Shown here: positions 25,854 through 34,241 of the stretch, piece by piece | Position numbering within the stretch: position 1 is the stretch's first letter | Layout of the letters: each line of letters opens with the position of its first letter | Assembly (NCBI RefSeq): GCF_044628455.1 | Contig: NZ_JBIYZW010000004.1 | Coordinates: forward strand, 43,401-107,400 | Reading direction: 5' to 3' | From: Solirubrum sp044628455 | GTDB taxonomy: Bacteria; Bacteroidota; Bacteroidia; Cytophagales; Hymenobacteraceae | DNA length: 64,000 nucleotides | Translations under genes and position numbers: made by a program | The notes under the pieces: generated by a model | What the model was told of the DNA's origin: nothing | Databases searched by the model: none | Seen by the model: only the letters and a program-made list of their open reading frames with translations

Positions 25854-27698
25854 CTAGTGCCGGCGGCGGGTAATGAAGCGGTGCGCGGGGCCGGGCAGCC
25901 AGTTTTCCCAGCGCTTGCGCCAGGGGGCAATGTCGCCGCGCAGGTATTTTTCCATCATCAGGCCGGCCAGCGGGGCAGCCGAGGCGCCGCCGAAGCCAGC
26001 GTTTTCGATGAACACGGCAATGGCAATCTGGGGGTCTTCGGCCGGGGCAAAGGCGGCGAAGGTGGCGTGGTCGTCGCCGTGGGCGTTCTGCACGGTGCCG
26101 GTTTTGCCCGCCACCGAAATGCCCACGTCGAGCAGGCTGGCAAACTCGGCGGTGCCGCCGCGCCCGTCCACCACCGCCTGCATACCGGGTACGATGGCGT
26201 CGAAGTGCCGGGCGTCGATTGAGGTGTAGTGCTTTTGCAGGTACTCGGGCCGTGGGCCGCCGTTGCCGATGCTGCGCACGAAGTGCGGGGGGTAGTACCA
26301 GCCGCGGTTGGCGAAAATGGCCATCAGGTTGGCCATCTGCAGGCCCGTGATGCCGATTTCGCCCTGCCCGATGCTCAGCGAGTAGATGGTCTTGTAGCTC
26401 CAGCGGTTCACGCCGTAGCGCTTGTCGTAGAAGTTGGGCGAGGGGATCAGCCCCATCCGCTCGCCCGGCAGATCAACGCCCAGGTGCTGGGCCAGCCCAA
26501 ACGACACCACGTGCTGGCGCCAGTCAGCCAAACCCAGGGCCACGTCGCGGAACTTGCTTTTGGAGCGCCCGCGCCGCACGGTGGCAAACATGACCTGGTA
26601 GAAGTAGGGGTTGCAGCTGTTCTTGATGGCAATGGTGGAGGTGGCCGGGTACTCGTGGCGGTGGGTGCAGCGCACCAGCTTCCAGTTGCAGGGAAAGCCG
26701 GTGTAGGGCGTCACCACGCCTTCCTGCAGGGCAATGGCTTCGTTGACGAGCTTGAACACCGAGCCCGGCGGGTAGGTGGCGGCCAGCGGGCGGTCGAACA
26801 GGGGCTTGGTGGTGTCGTTGAGCAGGGCCATGTAGCGGTTGCCCGAGCCCTTACCCGTGAGCTTGGAGGGGTCGAAGGTGGGGGCCGAGATAAACGCCAG
26901 GATTTCGCCGGTCTTCGGGTCGAGGGCTACTACCGAGCCGCGCTTGCCCTGCATCAGGTACTCGCCGTACTTCTGCAGCTCGGTGTCGATGCTCAGGTGC
27001 AGGTCTTTGCCGGCCACCGAGAGCGTGTCGAACTCCCCGTCGCGAAACGCGCCCTTCTCGATGCCGCGCACGTTCACCATGCGGTACTGCACCCCGCGGC
27101 GGCCCATCAGCTCCTTCTCGTAGAACGACTCGAGGCCGGTGATGCCCAGAAAGTCGCCGGCCACGTACTTGGCGTACTTCTCCTTTTCGAGCATGGAAGG
27201 CGTGATGGAGCCCACGTAGCCCAGGGCGTGGGCCAGCTGCTGGGTGCGGTAGGCCCGGGCCATGCGGGCCTTGATGCTGAAGCCGGGAAAGTCCACCAGG
27301 TTGTCCTGAATGGCGGCCAGCTCGGGCGTGCTCAGGTTCTGCACCAGCGGCGAGGCTTTCACGCGCGAGTACACCTTGGCCAGGCGCAGGCCCTCGCGCA
27401 GCTCTTCAATGGGCATCTGCAGCAGCTGGCAGAAGCGGGTGGAGTCGAGGTTTTTCACTTCGCGGGGCACCACCATCAAATCGTACACCGGCGTGTTCTG
27501 CACCAGCAGCTGGCCCTTGCGGTCGTAGATCAGCCCGCGGTAGGGCACCTGCACGATGCGCTGCAGGGTGTTCTTGTCGGCGGCCAGCTTGTAGCTGCCG
27601 TCGAGCACCTGAATGTGGAAAAGCCGCACCGCAAACACCAACGCCACCGCCAGGAAAATGCCCTGCACCACGTATTTGCGACCTTCGAGGTATTGCAA
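25854..27698 (-). CDS. mrdA: Penicillin-binding protein 2 (elongation transpeptidase)
   Basis: 614 residues. N-terminal membrane anchor (about 10-30), PBP dimerisation domain (from about residue 50), and transpeptidase domain with S313-V-F-K316 (nucleophile S313), S361-C-N363 and K532-T-G534. This is the class B enzyme that cross-links glycan made by RodA. The gene follows mreD after a 447-bp gap occupied by a heptamer element with hairpin cargo. A TACCTTTG box (27749-27756, minus strand) just downstream of the element may give it its own promoter. Confidence 0.96.
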   Translation of the reverse strand: MQYLEGRKYVVQGIFLAVALVFAVRLFHIQVLDGSYKLAADKNTLQRIVQVPYRGLIYDRKGQLLVQNTPVYDLMVVPREVKNLDSTRFCQLLQMPIEELREGLRLAKVYSRVKASPLVQNLSTPELAAIQDNLVDFPGFSIKARMARAYRTQQLAHALGYVGSITPSMLEKEKYAKYVAGDFLGITGLESFYEKELMGRRGVQYRMVNVRGIEKGAFRDGEFDTLSVAGKDLHLSIDTELQKYGEYLMQGKRGSVVALDPKTGEILAFISAPTFDPSKLTGKGSGNRYMALLNDTTKPLFDRPLAATYPPGSVFKLVNEAIALQEGVVTPYTGFPCNWKLVRCTHRHEYPATSTIAIKNSCNPYFYQVMFATVRRGRSKSKFRDVALGLADWRQHVVSFGLAQHLGVDLPGERMGLIPSPNFYDKRYGVNRWSYKTIYSLSIGQGEIGITGLQMANLMAIFANRGWYYPPHFVRSIGNGGPRPEYLQKHYTSIDARHFDAIVPGMQAVVDGRGGTAEFASLLDVGISVAGKTGTVQNAHGDDHATFAAFAPAEDPQIAIAVFIENAGFGGASAAPLAGLMMEKYLRGDIAPWRKRWENWLPGPAHRFITRRRH

Positions 27699-27748
27699 CG
27701 GAGGGTAAGAACTGAAAGTGAACCACTAACCGGCCGTCACCGGACCAG

Positions 27749-27756
27749 CAAAGGTA
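27749..27756 (-). promoter_or_regulatory. -7 promoter element upstream of mrdA
   Basis: On the minus strand it reads TACCTTTG, an exact TAnnTTTG match about 50 nt before the mrdA ATG and 14 nt beyond the end of heptamer element 3. No good -33 box is seen, since the arm occupies that position. Confidence 0.5.
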
Positions 27757-27769
27757 CAACAGCCGGGAC

Positions 27770-28148
27770 GAGTTGCGAGTTGCCGGTTGTCAGCTGGGAG
27801 TTTTCAGTTGTTCGTTGCTGGTTTTTCGTTTTTCGCGGCAATGCACCAGCAACGAAAAACCAAAAACGAACACGCCCCGGCGTTTTTGCTTTCGGATTTT
27901 GGCGGCCCTCAAAACCCGAGAGCAGATTGACGGCGTGTTTTGCTTTAGGTTTTTGAACAAGCCGAAAAACCTAAAGCAAATCGACGATGCGTTCTGCTTT
28001 AGGTTTTTGACGAAGCTGAAAAACCTAAAGCAGAAGCTACCCGAGCGGGCCGGGCGGTTGGTTTCAGCCCGCGCACGCCCCCCCGTCATGCGGTCTTGGC
28101 CAGCTCGCAACTGACAACTCACCCCTGACAACTGGCAACTGGCAACTA
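27770..28148. repeat. Heptamer element 3, with hairpin cargo (mreD/mrdA gap)
   Basis: The left arm has nine consecutive 7-nt words in perfect register (27770-27832: GAGTTGC twice, CGGTTGT, CAGCTGG, GAGTTTT, CAGTTGT, TCGTTGC, TGGTTTT, TCGTTTT). The right arm (28107-28148) has the complements GCAACTG, ACAACTC, ACAACTG and GCAACTA in the same register. The last word contains the mreD stop codon. A 12-bp inverted repeat (27819-27830 with 27851-27862) and three tandem stem-loops lie between the arms. The whole 447-bp gap 27699-28145 contains no gene. Confidence 0.85.
27887..28035. repeat. Three tandem stem-loops, 54-nt period
   Basis: Hairpin A: 27887-27901 with 27910-27924 (13 of 15 pairs). Hairpin B: 27939-27954 with 27965-27980 (16 of 16). 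Hairpin C: 27992-28008 with 28019-28035 (17 of 17). B and C share the stem core GCTTTAGGTTTTT and 10-nt loops GAACAAGCCG and GACGAAGCTG. The spacers between hairpins are also related (GATTGACGGCG and AATCGACGATG). The TGCTTT landmarks fall exactly 54 nt apart. Confidence 0.88.
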
Positions 28149-28676
28149 CCGTCGGCGGCGGGCGGGGAAAAAGATGAGCTGGATGATGAGCAGCGTGAGG
28201 CCGGTGAACAGGGTGCTCACCAGCACTTTCAGCAGCGTGATGCCCACCACGCGCAGGCTGCCCAGCTCCAGGAAAAAGAAGGCCGCGTGGTGAATAGCAA
28301 TGAGCAGAGCCGTGTACACCAGGTACCACTGCCAGCCCATCTGGTGAATGTTCACCGAGTCCTGGGCGTCGTAGCCGTCGCGGGGCGTGAGCAGGCGCAG
28401 CACCCAGGGGCGCAGGTAGCCCAGCAGCACGGCGCTGGCCGCGTGCACCCCGCCGGTATCGTAGAACACGTCCATGGCAAAGCCGGTCACGAAGCTCAGC
28501 AGCAGCAGGGCCACCACGGGCGTGGCAATGGGCAGGAACAGCAGGAAGCCCAAGTAAAAAAAGCACCAGCCCACGCCAAACAGCGAAGGCAGCCGGCTCA
28601 CCACCAGCATGTGCACCAGCACATACCCCACGAAGCGCAGCAGCTGCACCGCCACGTTGCCCAGGCCCTGCATCAT
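28146..28676 (-). CDS. mreD: Rod shape-determining protein MreD
   Basis: 176 residues, about five membrane segments, no large soluble domain. The position directly after mreC (4-bp ATGA overlap), the length and the hydrophobic profile identify MreD, the integral membrane part of the elongation complex. Its TAG stop codon is formed by the last word of heptamer element 3. Confidence 0.9.
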   Translation of the reverse strand: MMQGLGNVAVQLLRFVGYVLVHMLVVSRLPSLFGVGWCFFYLGFLLFLPIATPVVALLLLSFVTGFAMDVFYDTGGVHAASAVLLGYLRPWVLRLLTPRDGYDAQDSVNIHQMGWQWYLVYTALLIAIHHAAFFFLELGSLRVVGITLLKVLVSTLFTGLTLLIIQLIFFPARRRR

Positions 28677-29602
28677 GGCTGCTCCTCCTCTCCCCGGCCG
28701 CCCACATCGGGGCGCAGGCCCGAACGGGCTTCCAGCGTGTCGCGCTCGGCCGCCCGCGGCTGCGGCCCGATGACGTACACGTAGGTCAGGTTGGCAAAAT
28801 TCACGGCCAGGCGCACGTCCACGGTCCAGAAGTTCTTATCGGGCTCCTTCACGTAGCGGTCGATGGTGCCGATGAGAATGCCCTCGGGGAAAATGGCGTT
28901 GTAGCCCGACGTCACCACGGAGTCGCCGCGCACCAGCACGTTCTGGCGCGGAATGTAGTCGAGCGAGGCGTGGGTGGGGTCGTCGCCCAGCCAGCGGATG
29001 GTGCCGAAGGTGTTGTCGCGCTTGATCTTGGCCGAGAGCGTGGTTTTGGAGTGCAGCACCGAGGTGACGGTGGCGTAATGCTCGCTCACCTGCCGCACCC
29101 GGCCCACCACGCCGGCCGCCGTGAGCACGCCCATGCCCGGCCGCACGCCCTGCCGGCTGCCCACGTTCAGGGTCAGGTAGTTGTCCACGCGGCGCAGGCT
29201 TTGGTTGATGACGCGGGCCGGCACCAGCGGAAACTCCGCCGCCCGGGTGGGCAGCGCCCGCGTGCCCAGCAACACCGAGTCGGGGCGCAGCTGCACGCCG
29301 CTGCTGTCGCCGGCCACGGCCAGGCTGTCGGGTTGGCGCTGACTCAGGTCGGAGCGGTACAGTTGCTGGCGCAGGCGGGCGTTTTCGGCCACCAGCGCCT
29401 GGTTCACGTCGGCCAGACGGAAGTAGTCGTAAATCCGGGTGCGCACCTCCAGCACCTGGCCGGCGTAGGTGTTGGCCGAGTTGAAGAAGGCCGCCCGCTG
29501 GTAGGCGCTGTTGCGAATCAGCAGCACCAGGCTCACGATTTCCAGCACCACGAATACCAGGATGCCCCGGTAGCGGAAAAGGAAGGTGAGCAGGTTTCTC
29601 AT
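28673..29602 (-). CDS. mreC: Rod shape-determining protein MreC
   Basis: 309 residues. A single N-terminal membrane segment (about 9-27), a coiled-coil region (about 60-90, VRTRIYDYFRLADVNQALVAENARLRQQL) and a periplasmic beta domain with VINQSLRRVDNYLTLNVGSRQGVRPGMGVL. It links MreB with PBP2 and RodA. The start codon lies 3 nt from the arm of heptamer element 4, which separates it from mreB. Confidence 0.94.
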   Translation of the reverse strand: MRNLLTFLFRYRGILVFVVLEIVSLVLLIRNSAYQRAAFFNSANTYAGQVLEVRTRIYDYFRLADVNQALVAENARLRQQLYRSDLSQRQPDSLAVAGDSSGVQLRPDSVLLGTRALPTRAAEFPLVPARVINQSLRRVDNYLTLNVGSRQGVRPGMGVLTAAGVVGRVRQVSEHYATVTSVLHSKTTLSAKIKRDNTFGTIRWLGDDPTHASLDYIPRQNVLVRGDSVVTSGYNAIFPEGILIGTIDRYVKEPDKNFWTVDVRLAVNFANLTYVYVIGPQPRAAERDTLEARSGLRPDVGGRGEEEQP

Positions 29603-29604
29603 TT

Positions 29605-29704
29605 AATTATGAATTAATAATTATGAATTATCAATTTTCGGGCACTCTATTTCGTCCCGGCATATCGACAATTCCTAATTATTAATTATCAATCCATAAT
29701 TAAG
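29605..29704. repeat. Heptamer element 4 (mreB/mreC gap)
   Basis: An A/T-only word family in strict 7-nt register: AATTATG, AATTAAT, AATTATG, AATTATC, AATTTTC (29605-29639), and the complementary CAATTCC, TAATTAT, TAATTAT, CAATCCA, TAATTAA (29670-29704). The last word includes the mreB stop codon, and the first begins 3 nt from the mreC start codon, so the element fills the gap completely. Its base composition is in sharp contrast with the flanking GC-rich genes. Confidence 0.85.
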
Positions 29705-30725
29705 TAAGCAGCACGCTGCGGAAGCCGACGATGTTCTTGATGGCGGCGCCGGTGCCGCGCACCACGGCGCGCAGCGGGTCTTCGGCCACGTGAATCGGCA
29801 GCTTGGTTTTCACGGCCAGGCGCTTGTCGAGGCCGCGCAGCAGGGCCCCGCCGCCGGTCAGGTGAATGCCGTTGTCGTAGATGTCGGCCGACAGCTCGGG
29901 CGGGGCAATTTCCAGGGCCTTGAGCACGGCTTCCTCGATTTTGGCCACCGACTTGTCGAGGGCAATGGCAATTTCGGCCGAGGTGACCTTGATAACCTTG
30001 GGAATGCCGGTCATCAGGTCGCGGCCGCGCACTTCGTAGTCGGGCGGGGTTACTTCCAGCTCCGTCAGGGCCGCGCCCACTTCAATCTTGATTTTCTCGG
30101 CGCTCCGCTCACCAATCAGCAGGTTGTGCTGGCGGCGCATGTAGTCGAGAATGTCCTGGTTGAACACGTCGCCGGCCGTCTTGATGGACTGGTCGCAAAC
30201 GATGCCCGAGAGGGCAATAACCGCAATTTCGGTGGTGCCGCCGCCGATGTCGATGATCATCGAGCCTACGGGCTGCTCCACGTCGATGCCGATGCCGATG
30301 GCCGCGGCCATGGGCTCCTGAATCATCCACACTTCCTTGGCGCCGGCGTGCTCGGCCGAGTCGCGCACGGCGCGCTTCTCCACCTCCGTAATGCCCGAGG
30401 GTATGCAGATAACCATGCGGTGCGAGGGCTGAAACAGGCGCGTGCGGGTGTCAATCATCCGAATCAGGCCCTTGATCATTTCCTCGGCGGCGTGGAAGTC
30501 GGCAATGACGCCGTCCTTCAGCGGACGAATGGTTTTGATGTTGTCGTGGGTCTTTTCGTGCATCTGCTGCGCTTGCCGGCCCACGGCAATGATTTTATTG
30601 GTCGTACGGTCCTTGGCGATGATGCTCGGCTCGTCCACCACAATCTTGTCGTTGTGGATGATGAGCGTGTTGGCCGTGCCCAGGTCAATGGCGATGTCGC
30701 TGGTCAGGAAATTGAAGAATCCCAT
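29700..30725 (-). CDS. mreB: Rod shape-determining protein MreB (bacterial actin)
   Basis: 341 residues. Actin-like ATPase with DIAIDLGTANTLI (phosphate 1), IDIGGGTTEIAVI (phosphate 2) and LTGGGALLRGLD (adenosine motif). It forms membrane-bound filaments that guide the elongation machinery. Start at MGFFNFLTSD, where the family usually starts; the frame upstream crosses the promoter. First gene of the operon mreB-mreC-mreD-mrdA-rodA. Confidence 0.97.
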   Translation of the reverse strand: MGFFNFLTSDIAIDLGTANTLIIHNDKIVVDEPSIIAKDRTTNKIIAVGRQAQQMHEKTHDNIKTIRPLKDGVIADFHAAEEMIKGLIRMIDTRTRLFQPSHRMVICIPSGITEVEKRAVRDSAEHAGAKEVWMIQEPMAAAIGIGIDVEQPVGSMIIDIGGGTTEIAVIALSGIVCDQSIKTAGDVFNQDILDYMRRQHNLLIGERSAEKIKIEVGAALTELEVTPPDYEVRGRDLMTGIPKVIKVTSAEIAIALDKSVAKIEEAVLKALEIAPPELSADIYDNGIHLTGGGALLRGLDKRLAVKTKLPIHVAEDPLRAVVRGTGAAIKNIVGFRSVLLT

Positions 30726-30777
30726 TGAGTTGCGGCGAGTTGGAAAGGGGGCGCGGGTGGCGCCGGAAAAAGTCCGG

Positions 30778-30810
30778 CAAAGGTAAGCAAGCTTTCCGGT
30801 AAGGCCCCAA
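30778..30810 (-). promoter_or_regulatory. Promoter of the mreB operon
   Basis: Minus strand: TTG (30810-30808), 22 bp spacer, TACCTTTG (30785-30778). The -7 box is exact; the spacer is at the long end of the Bacteroidota range. The leader would be about 45 nt. Confidence 0.6.
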
Positions 30811-30892
30811 CCGGCCGAAGTGCCGCAGCGGACGGCTCTGCTCCCAAGCTCCGACATCAGGCAGGCCGCGTGGCGGGGCCGACGGCCAAGGC

Positions 30893-31228
30893 TTACTTCG
30901 ACCGCAGCTCTTCCAAGCGCTTGCGGCGCTGTTGCAGGCCGCTGTCGATGGTAGCGCCGGTGGCGCCGTCTTCAGCGCCCAGGCGGTAGGCCAACCAGAT
31001 GGACAACCCGCCGCCAATGCCGCCAATCCACAATAGCCAGGTACCGAGTCCAGCAAGCCTCACCGAAGCCAACCGCACCACGGCCCCAATCAGGAACACC
31101 ACAATGCCAATTACCGTGGCAGCCCGCAACAATAGCAAGACGGCAATTTCCAGCTTGGTCAGGCCGTAATCGACTTTGCGGCGAGCCTTGGACAGCGGGT
31201 TGAACAGATCGGGCATGATGGGGACCAA
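30893..31228 (-). CDS. Small membrane protein of unknown function
   Basis: 111 residues (107 from an alternative ATG at 31216). Two membrane segments (about 26-50 and 57-80) and a charged, probably cytoplasmic C-terminal tail with QQRRKRLEELRSK. No family recognised. Downstream of purH in the same direction, with a purH terminator between. Confidence 0.6.
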   Translation of the reverse strand: MVPIMPDLFNPLSKARRKVDYGLTKLEIAVLLLLRAATVIGIVVFLIGAVVRLASVRLAGLGTWLLWIGGIGGGLSIWLAYRLGAEDGATGATIDSGLQQRRKRLEELRSK

Positions 31229-31267
31229 AAAAACGGACGCCCGAAGTTGCCTTCAAGCGTCCGTTTT
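31227..31267 (-). terminator. Terminator of purH
   Basis: An 11-bp perfect stem (31230-31240 with 31257-31267) and a U-tract on the minus strand. It overlaps the start region of the small membrane protein gene. Confidence 0.85.
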
Positions 31268-31283
31268 CGCAAACCGTAACCGT

Positions 31284-32861
31284 TTAGTGCTTGAAGTGGC
31301 GCACGCCGGTCAGTACCATGGCCATACCGAGGCGGTTGCAGGCGGCTATGCTGTCCTGGTCTTTGATGGAGCCGCCGGGCTGCACCACGGCGCGGATGCC
31401 CGCCTCGGCGGCAATTTCCACGCAGTCGGGGAAGGGAAAGAACGCGTCGGAGGCCATGACGGCGCCCCGCAAATCGAAGCCGAAGGCCCGGGCCTTCTCG
31501 ATGGCCTGCCGCAGCGCGTCGACCCGCGAGGTCTGGCCCACGCCCGAGGCCAGCAGCTGCCCGGCCCGCGCCAGCACAATGGTGTTGCTCTTGGTGTGCT
31601 TGCACACTTTCAGGGCAAACTCCAGCGCCGCCGTTTCCTCGGCCGTCGGGGCCGATTCGGTGACCGGGCGGAACTCGGCGCGGCCTTCGATGGCGCGGTC
31701 GAAATCCTGCTCAATCACGCCGTTGAGCAGGGTCTTGATTTGCTTCTGCGGAAAGCTCACCGGCTTTTGGCGCAGCAGAATGCGGTTTTTCTTGCTCTGC
31801 AGCGTGGGCAGGGCATCGGCGGCGAAGCCCGGGGCGATGAGCACCTCGAAGAACAGCTTGTTTAATTCCTCCGCCGTGGCTGCATCCACCTCCTGGTTCA
31901 CGATAATCACGCCGCCGAAGGCCGAGACCGGGTCGCAGGCCAGCGCGTTCAGGTAGGCCGCGCGCAGCGTATCGGCCTGGGCCACGCCGCAGGCGTTGGT
32001 GTGCTTGAGAATGGCGCAGGCCGCCGGGCCGCCCTGAAATTCCTGCATCAGCAGCACCGCCGCGTCCACGTCCACCAGGTTGTTGTAGCTGAGCTGCTTG
32101 CCGTGGAGCTGGTCGAACAGGGCCGCCAGGTCACCGTAGAATGTGCCCTGCTGGTGGGGGTTTTCGCCGTAGCGCAGCGGCGTGGCCTGGCGCTGACTGA
32201 CTTTCAGCGTGCCGCCGGCCAGCTCGGTGCCCTGGCTGAGGTAGCCGAAGATAGCCGTGTCGTAGTGCGAGGTTTGCTCGAAGGCGGCGGCGGCGTAGTG
32301 CCGGCGCTGCGCCAGGGTGCTGGCTCCCTGCTGGGCCGCGAGCAGCTCGGTTACGGCCGCGTACTGCTCGCGCGAGCTGACCACCAGCACGTCGCGGTAG
32401 TTTTTGGCGGCGGCGCGCAGCAGGGAAATGCCGCCGATATCGATTTTTTCGATGACGTCGGCCTCGTCGGCGCCACTGGCCACGGTTTCCTCGAAGGGGT
32501 ACAGATCCACCACCACCAGGTCGATGGGCGGAATCTGGTGCTGCTCGGCCTCGCGCAGGTCGCCGGCCTCGTGGCGGCGGTGCAGAATGCCGCCAAACAC
32601 CTTGGGGTGCAGGGTTTTCACGCGGCCGCCAAACACCTCCGGAAAGCCCGTGAGCGACTCCACGGCGGTGACTTCGGCCCCCAGATCCTGGATGAACTTG
32701 AGCGTGCCGCCAGTGGAGTACAGCTGCACGCCCTGCTGCTGCAGCAGGCGCACCAGCGGCTCGAGCCGGTCTTTGTAATACACCGAAACAAGGGCGGCGC
32801 GGATGGGTTGGGCGGGCGTGGTTTCGGCCGCGTGGGAGGCCGGAGCGGGGGTAAGTGACAT
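31284..32861 (-). CDS. purH: Bifunctional AICAR formyltransferase / IMP cyclohydrolase
   Basis: 525 residues. N-terminal MGS-type cyclohydrolase domain (about 20-210: ALVSVYYKDRLEPLVRLL, YSTGGTLKFI, GGRVKTLHPKVFGGIL, KNYRDVLVVSS) and C-terminal formyltransferase domain (LRYGENPHQQGTFY, KHTNACGVAQ, DPVSAFGG, KSNTIVLA). It catalyses the last two steps of IMP synthesis. The start is MSLTPAP at 32861; the upstream extension has no support. Monocistronic, with its own terminator. Confidence 0.96.
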   Translation of the reverse strand: MSLTPAPASHAAETTPAQPIRAALVSVYYKDRLEPLVRLLQQQGVQLYSTGGTLKFIQDLGAEVTAVESLTGFPEVFGGRVKTLHPKVFGGILHRRHEAGDLREAEQHQIPPIDLVVVDLYPFEETVASGADEADVIEKIDIGGISLLRAAAKNYRDVLVVSSREQYAAVTELLAAQQGASTLAQRRHYAAAAFEQTSHYDTAIFGYLSQGTELAGGTLKVSQRQATPLRYGENPHQQGTFYGDLAALFDQLHGKQLSYNNLVDVDAAVLLMQEFQGGPAACAILKHTNACGVAQADTLRAAYLNALACDPVSAFGGVIIVNQEVDAATAEELNKLFFEVLIAPGFAADALPTLQSKKNRILLRQKPVSFPQKQIKTLLNGVIEQDFDRAIEGRAEFRPVTESAPTAEETAALEFALKVCKHTKSNTIVLARAGQLLASGVGQTSRVDALRQAIEKARAFGFDLRGAVMASDAFFPFPDCVEIAAEAGIRAVVQPGGSIKDQDSIAACNRLGMAMVLTGVRHFKH

Positions 32862-32974
32862 GGGCAACGAAGTGGGTGAAATGCGGGACGAAGGTAGCGC
32901 GCCCAACTCAGCCCCGCGGCCCGGCCCATGTTACCGAATTGTTACGCGCCCTGAACCTGTGGTCCTGATTTCCC

Positions 32975-34123
32975 CTAAAATGCCTCGTTGAAGGCAAAAT
33001 ACAGCCCGCTCGACTGCCCCGAGCCCACCGCGTAGTCGATGCGGATGCCCAGGCGGTCCTGGCGGTTGACGGCAATGCGCAGGCCCGCCCCGCCGGCCAC
33101 GTTGAAGGCGCCGGGCCGAAAGTCGCCCAGCTGGTCGCGCACCTGCCCGGCGGCCCCGAAGGCTACCCCGCTCAGGCGCCAGAACAGCTGCTGGCGCAGC
33201 TCCAGCTGGGCGGCCACCATCTGCCGGTCGCGGAAGCGGCCCTCGTAGATGCCGCGCAGCATTCGTTCGCCGCCCAGGTTGGCCAGCTCGCGGAAGGGCA
33301 CCCGGCCGGCGTGAAACTGCGCCTGCACCTGCCCCGCCACGATGGTGCGCGGGTTGCCGCGGCACAGGGGCCGAAAATGGCGGGCATCGAGCAGCAGGCG
33401 GGTGAAGCGGTAGTCGCTGCCCAGGTAGCGGCCCATCAGCAGGGCGCTGGCCTCAAGGTAGCTCCCGCGCCAGGTGCTGAGCACGTTGTCGCGGCTGTCG
33501 TAGAGCAACGTGGGGCCCAGGCCCGACACCACGGTGGTTTGCCGCTCGCGCGGGTCGCGCAGCAGCAGCAGGTTGGGCTTCTGGCCGTCGTCGGTCAGCG
33601 GATCGTCGAGGCGGATGTGGTGCAGGTCGGTGAGGCGGAAGCCCAGGCCGGCGAAGGTGTGCGGGCGCACCTTGCGCAGCACCCGCTGGGTGACGATGAC
33701 GACCTTGTAGGAAATGTCGCTTTTCTCGGCCTTGCGGGTGTCGTTGCCCACGCCGTAGAAGTAGTAAGGAAAGTTGAAGTAAAACGCCTCGCCGCCCAGA
33801 ATCCACCGCTCGCCCGGGGTAAACAGGTTGTAGGTGAGCGACAGACTGGACTGCTTGCGCTGGGTGTAGTAGCCCAGCAGGCGGGCGTTGGAGCTGCGCG
33901 TAGCTGTATCAGCGCCGAAGCGCCAGACCGGCAGCACCGCCGCGCCGTAGGCCAGACCGGTTTCGGGCTGCGAAAACACGATGGGCAACGCGGCCACCTT
34001 CACCCGGCGCACCTTACGGGCGGGGGCCGCTGAATCGGCGGGCAGCGTCTGGGCAACGGCGGCGGTAGAAAAGACGGTGGCCAGCAGCCCGCTCAGGGCC
34101 AGTAGCAAACGGTGGCTACGCAT
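32975..34123 (-). CDS. Outer-membrane protein, Omp85 (BamA/TamA-like) surface antigen
   Basis: 382 residues. Signal peptide (cleavage near VAQ, residue 25) and a beta-barrel of alternating strands ending in the C-terminal phenylalanine (AFNEAF). The pattern LPIVFSQPETGLAYGAAVLPVW, GLGPTLLYDSRDNVLSTWRGSYLE and FRELANLGGERMLRGIYEGRFRDRQ is that of the Omp85 barrel (bacterial surface antigen domain) without POTRA domains. Function unknown; POTRA-less members are common in Bacteroidota. Paralogue of the gene immediately upstream. Confidence 0.85.
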   Translation of the reverse strand: MRSHRLLLALSGLLATVFSTAAVAQTLPADSAAPARKVRRVKVAALPIVFSQPETGLAYGAAVLPVWRFGADTATRSSNARLLGYYTQRKQSSLSLTYNLFTPGERWILGGEAFYFNFPYYFYGVGNDTRKAEKSDISYKVVIVTQRVLRKVRPHTFAGLGFRLTDLHHIRLDDPLTDDGQKPNLLLLRDPRERQTTVVSGLGPTLLYDSRDNVLSTWRGSYLEASALLMGRYLGSDYRFTRLLLDARHFRPLCRGNPRTIVAGQVQAQFHAGRVPFRELANLGGERMLRGIYEGRFRDRQMVAAQLELRQQLFWRLSGVAFGAAGQVRDQLGDFRPGAFNVAGGAGLRIAVNRQDRLGIRIDYAVGSGQSSGLYFAFNEAF

Positions 34124-34130
34124 AGAAACG

Positions 34131-34161
34131 AAAAAGCAGCCACCCGACTTGGATGGCTGCT
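34131..34161 (-). terminator. Terminator between the two Omp85-like genes
   Basis: Stem AGCAGCCA (34135-34142) with TGGCTGCT (34154-34161), 11-nt loop, U5 on the minus strand. It ends the upstream paralogue just before the start of the next gene. Confidence 0.8.
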
Positions 34162-34241
34162 CAATCTACTGAAAGCAACGCGGCGCCGGACAGTTGCGGG
34201 GCAGAAATACCTGCCGGCGGCCCCGGTTTCCCCAAGCCAGC

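Noticed and set aside
27887..28035. Tandem transcription terminators
   Set aside because: Three near-identical hairpins with shared loops and linkers at a fixed period, within an operon and between heptamer arms, are better described as a repeat array. Some attenuation remains possible.
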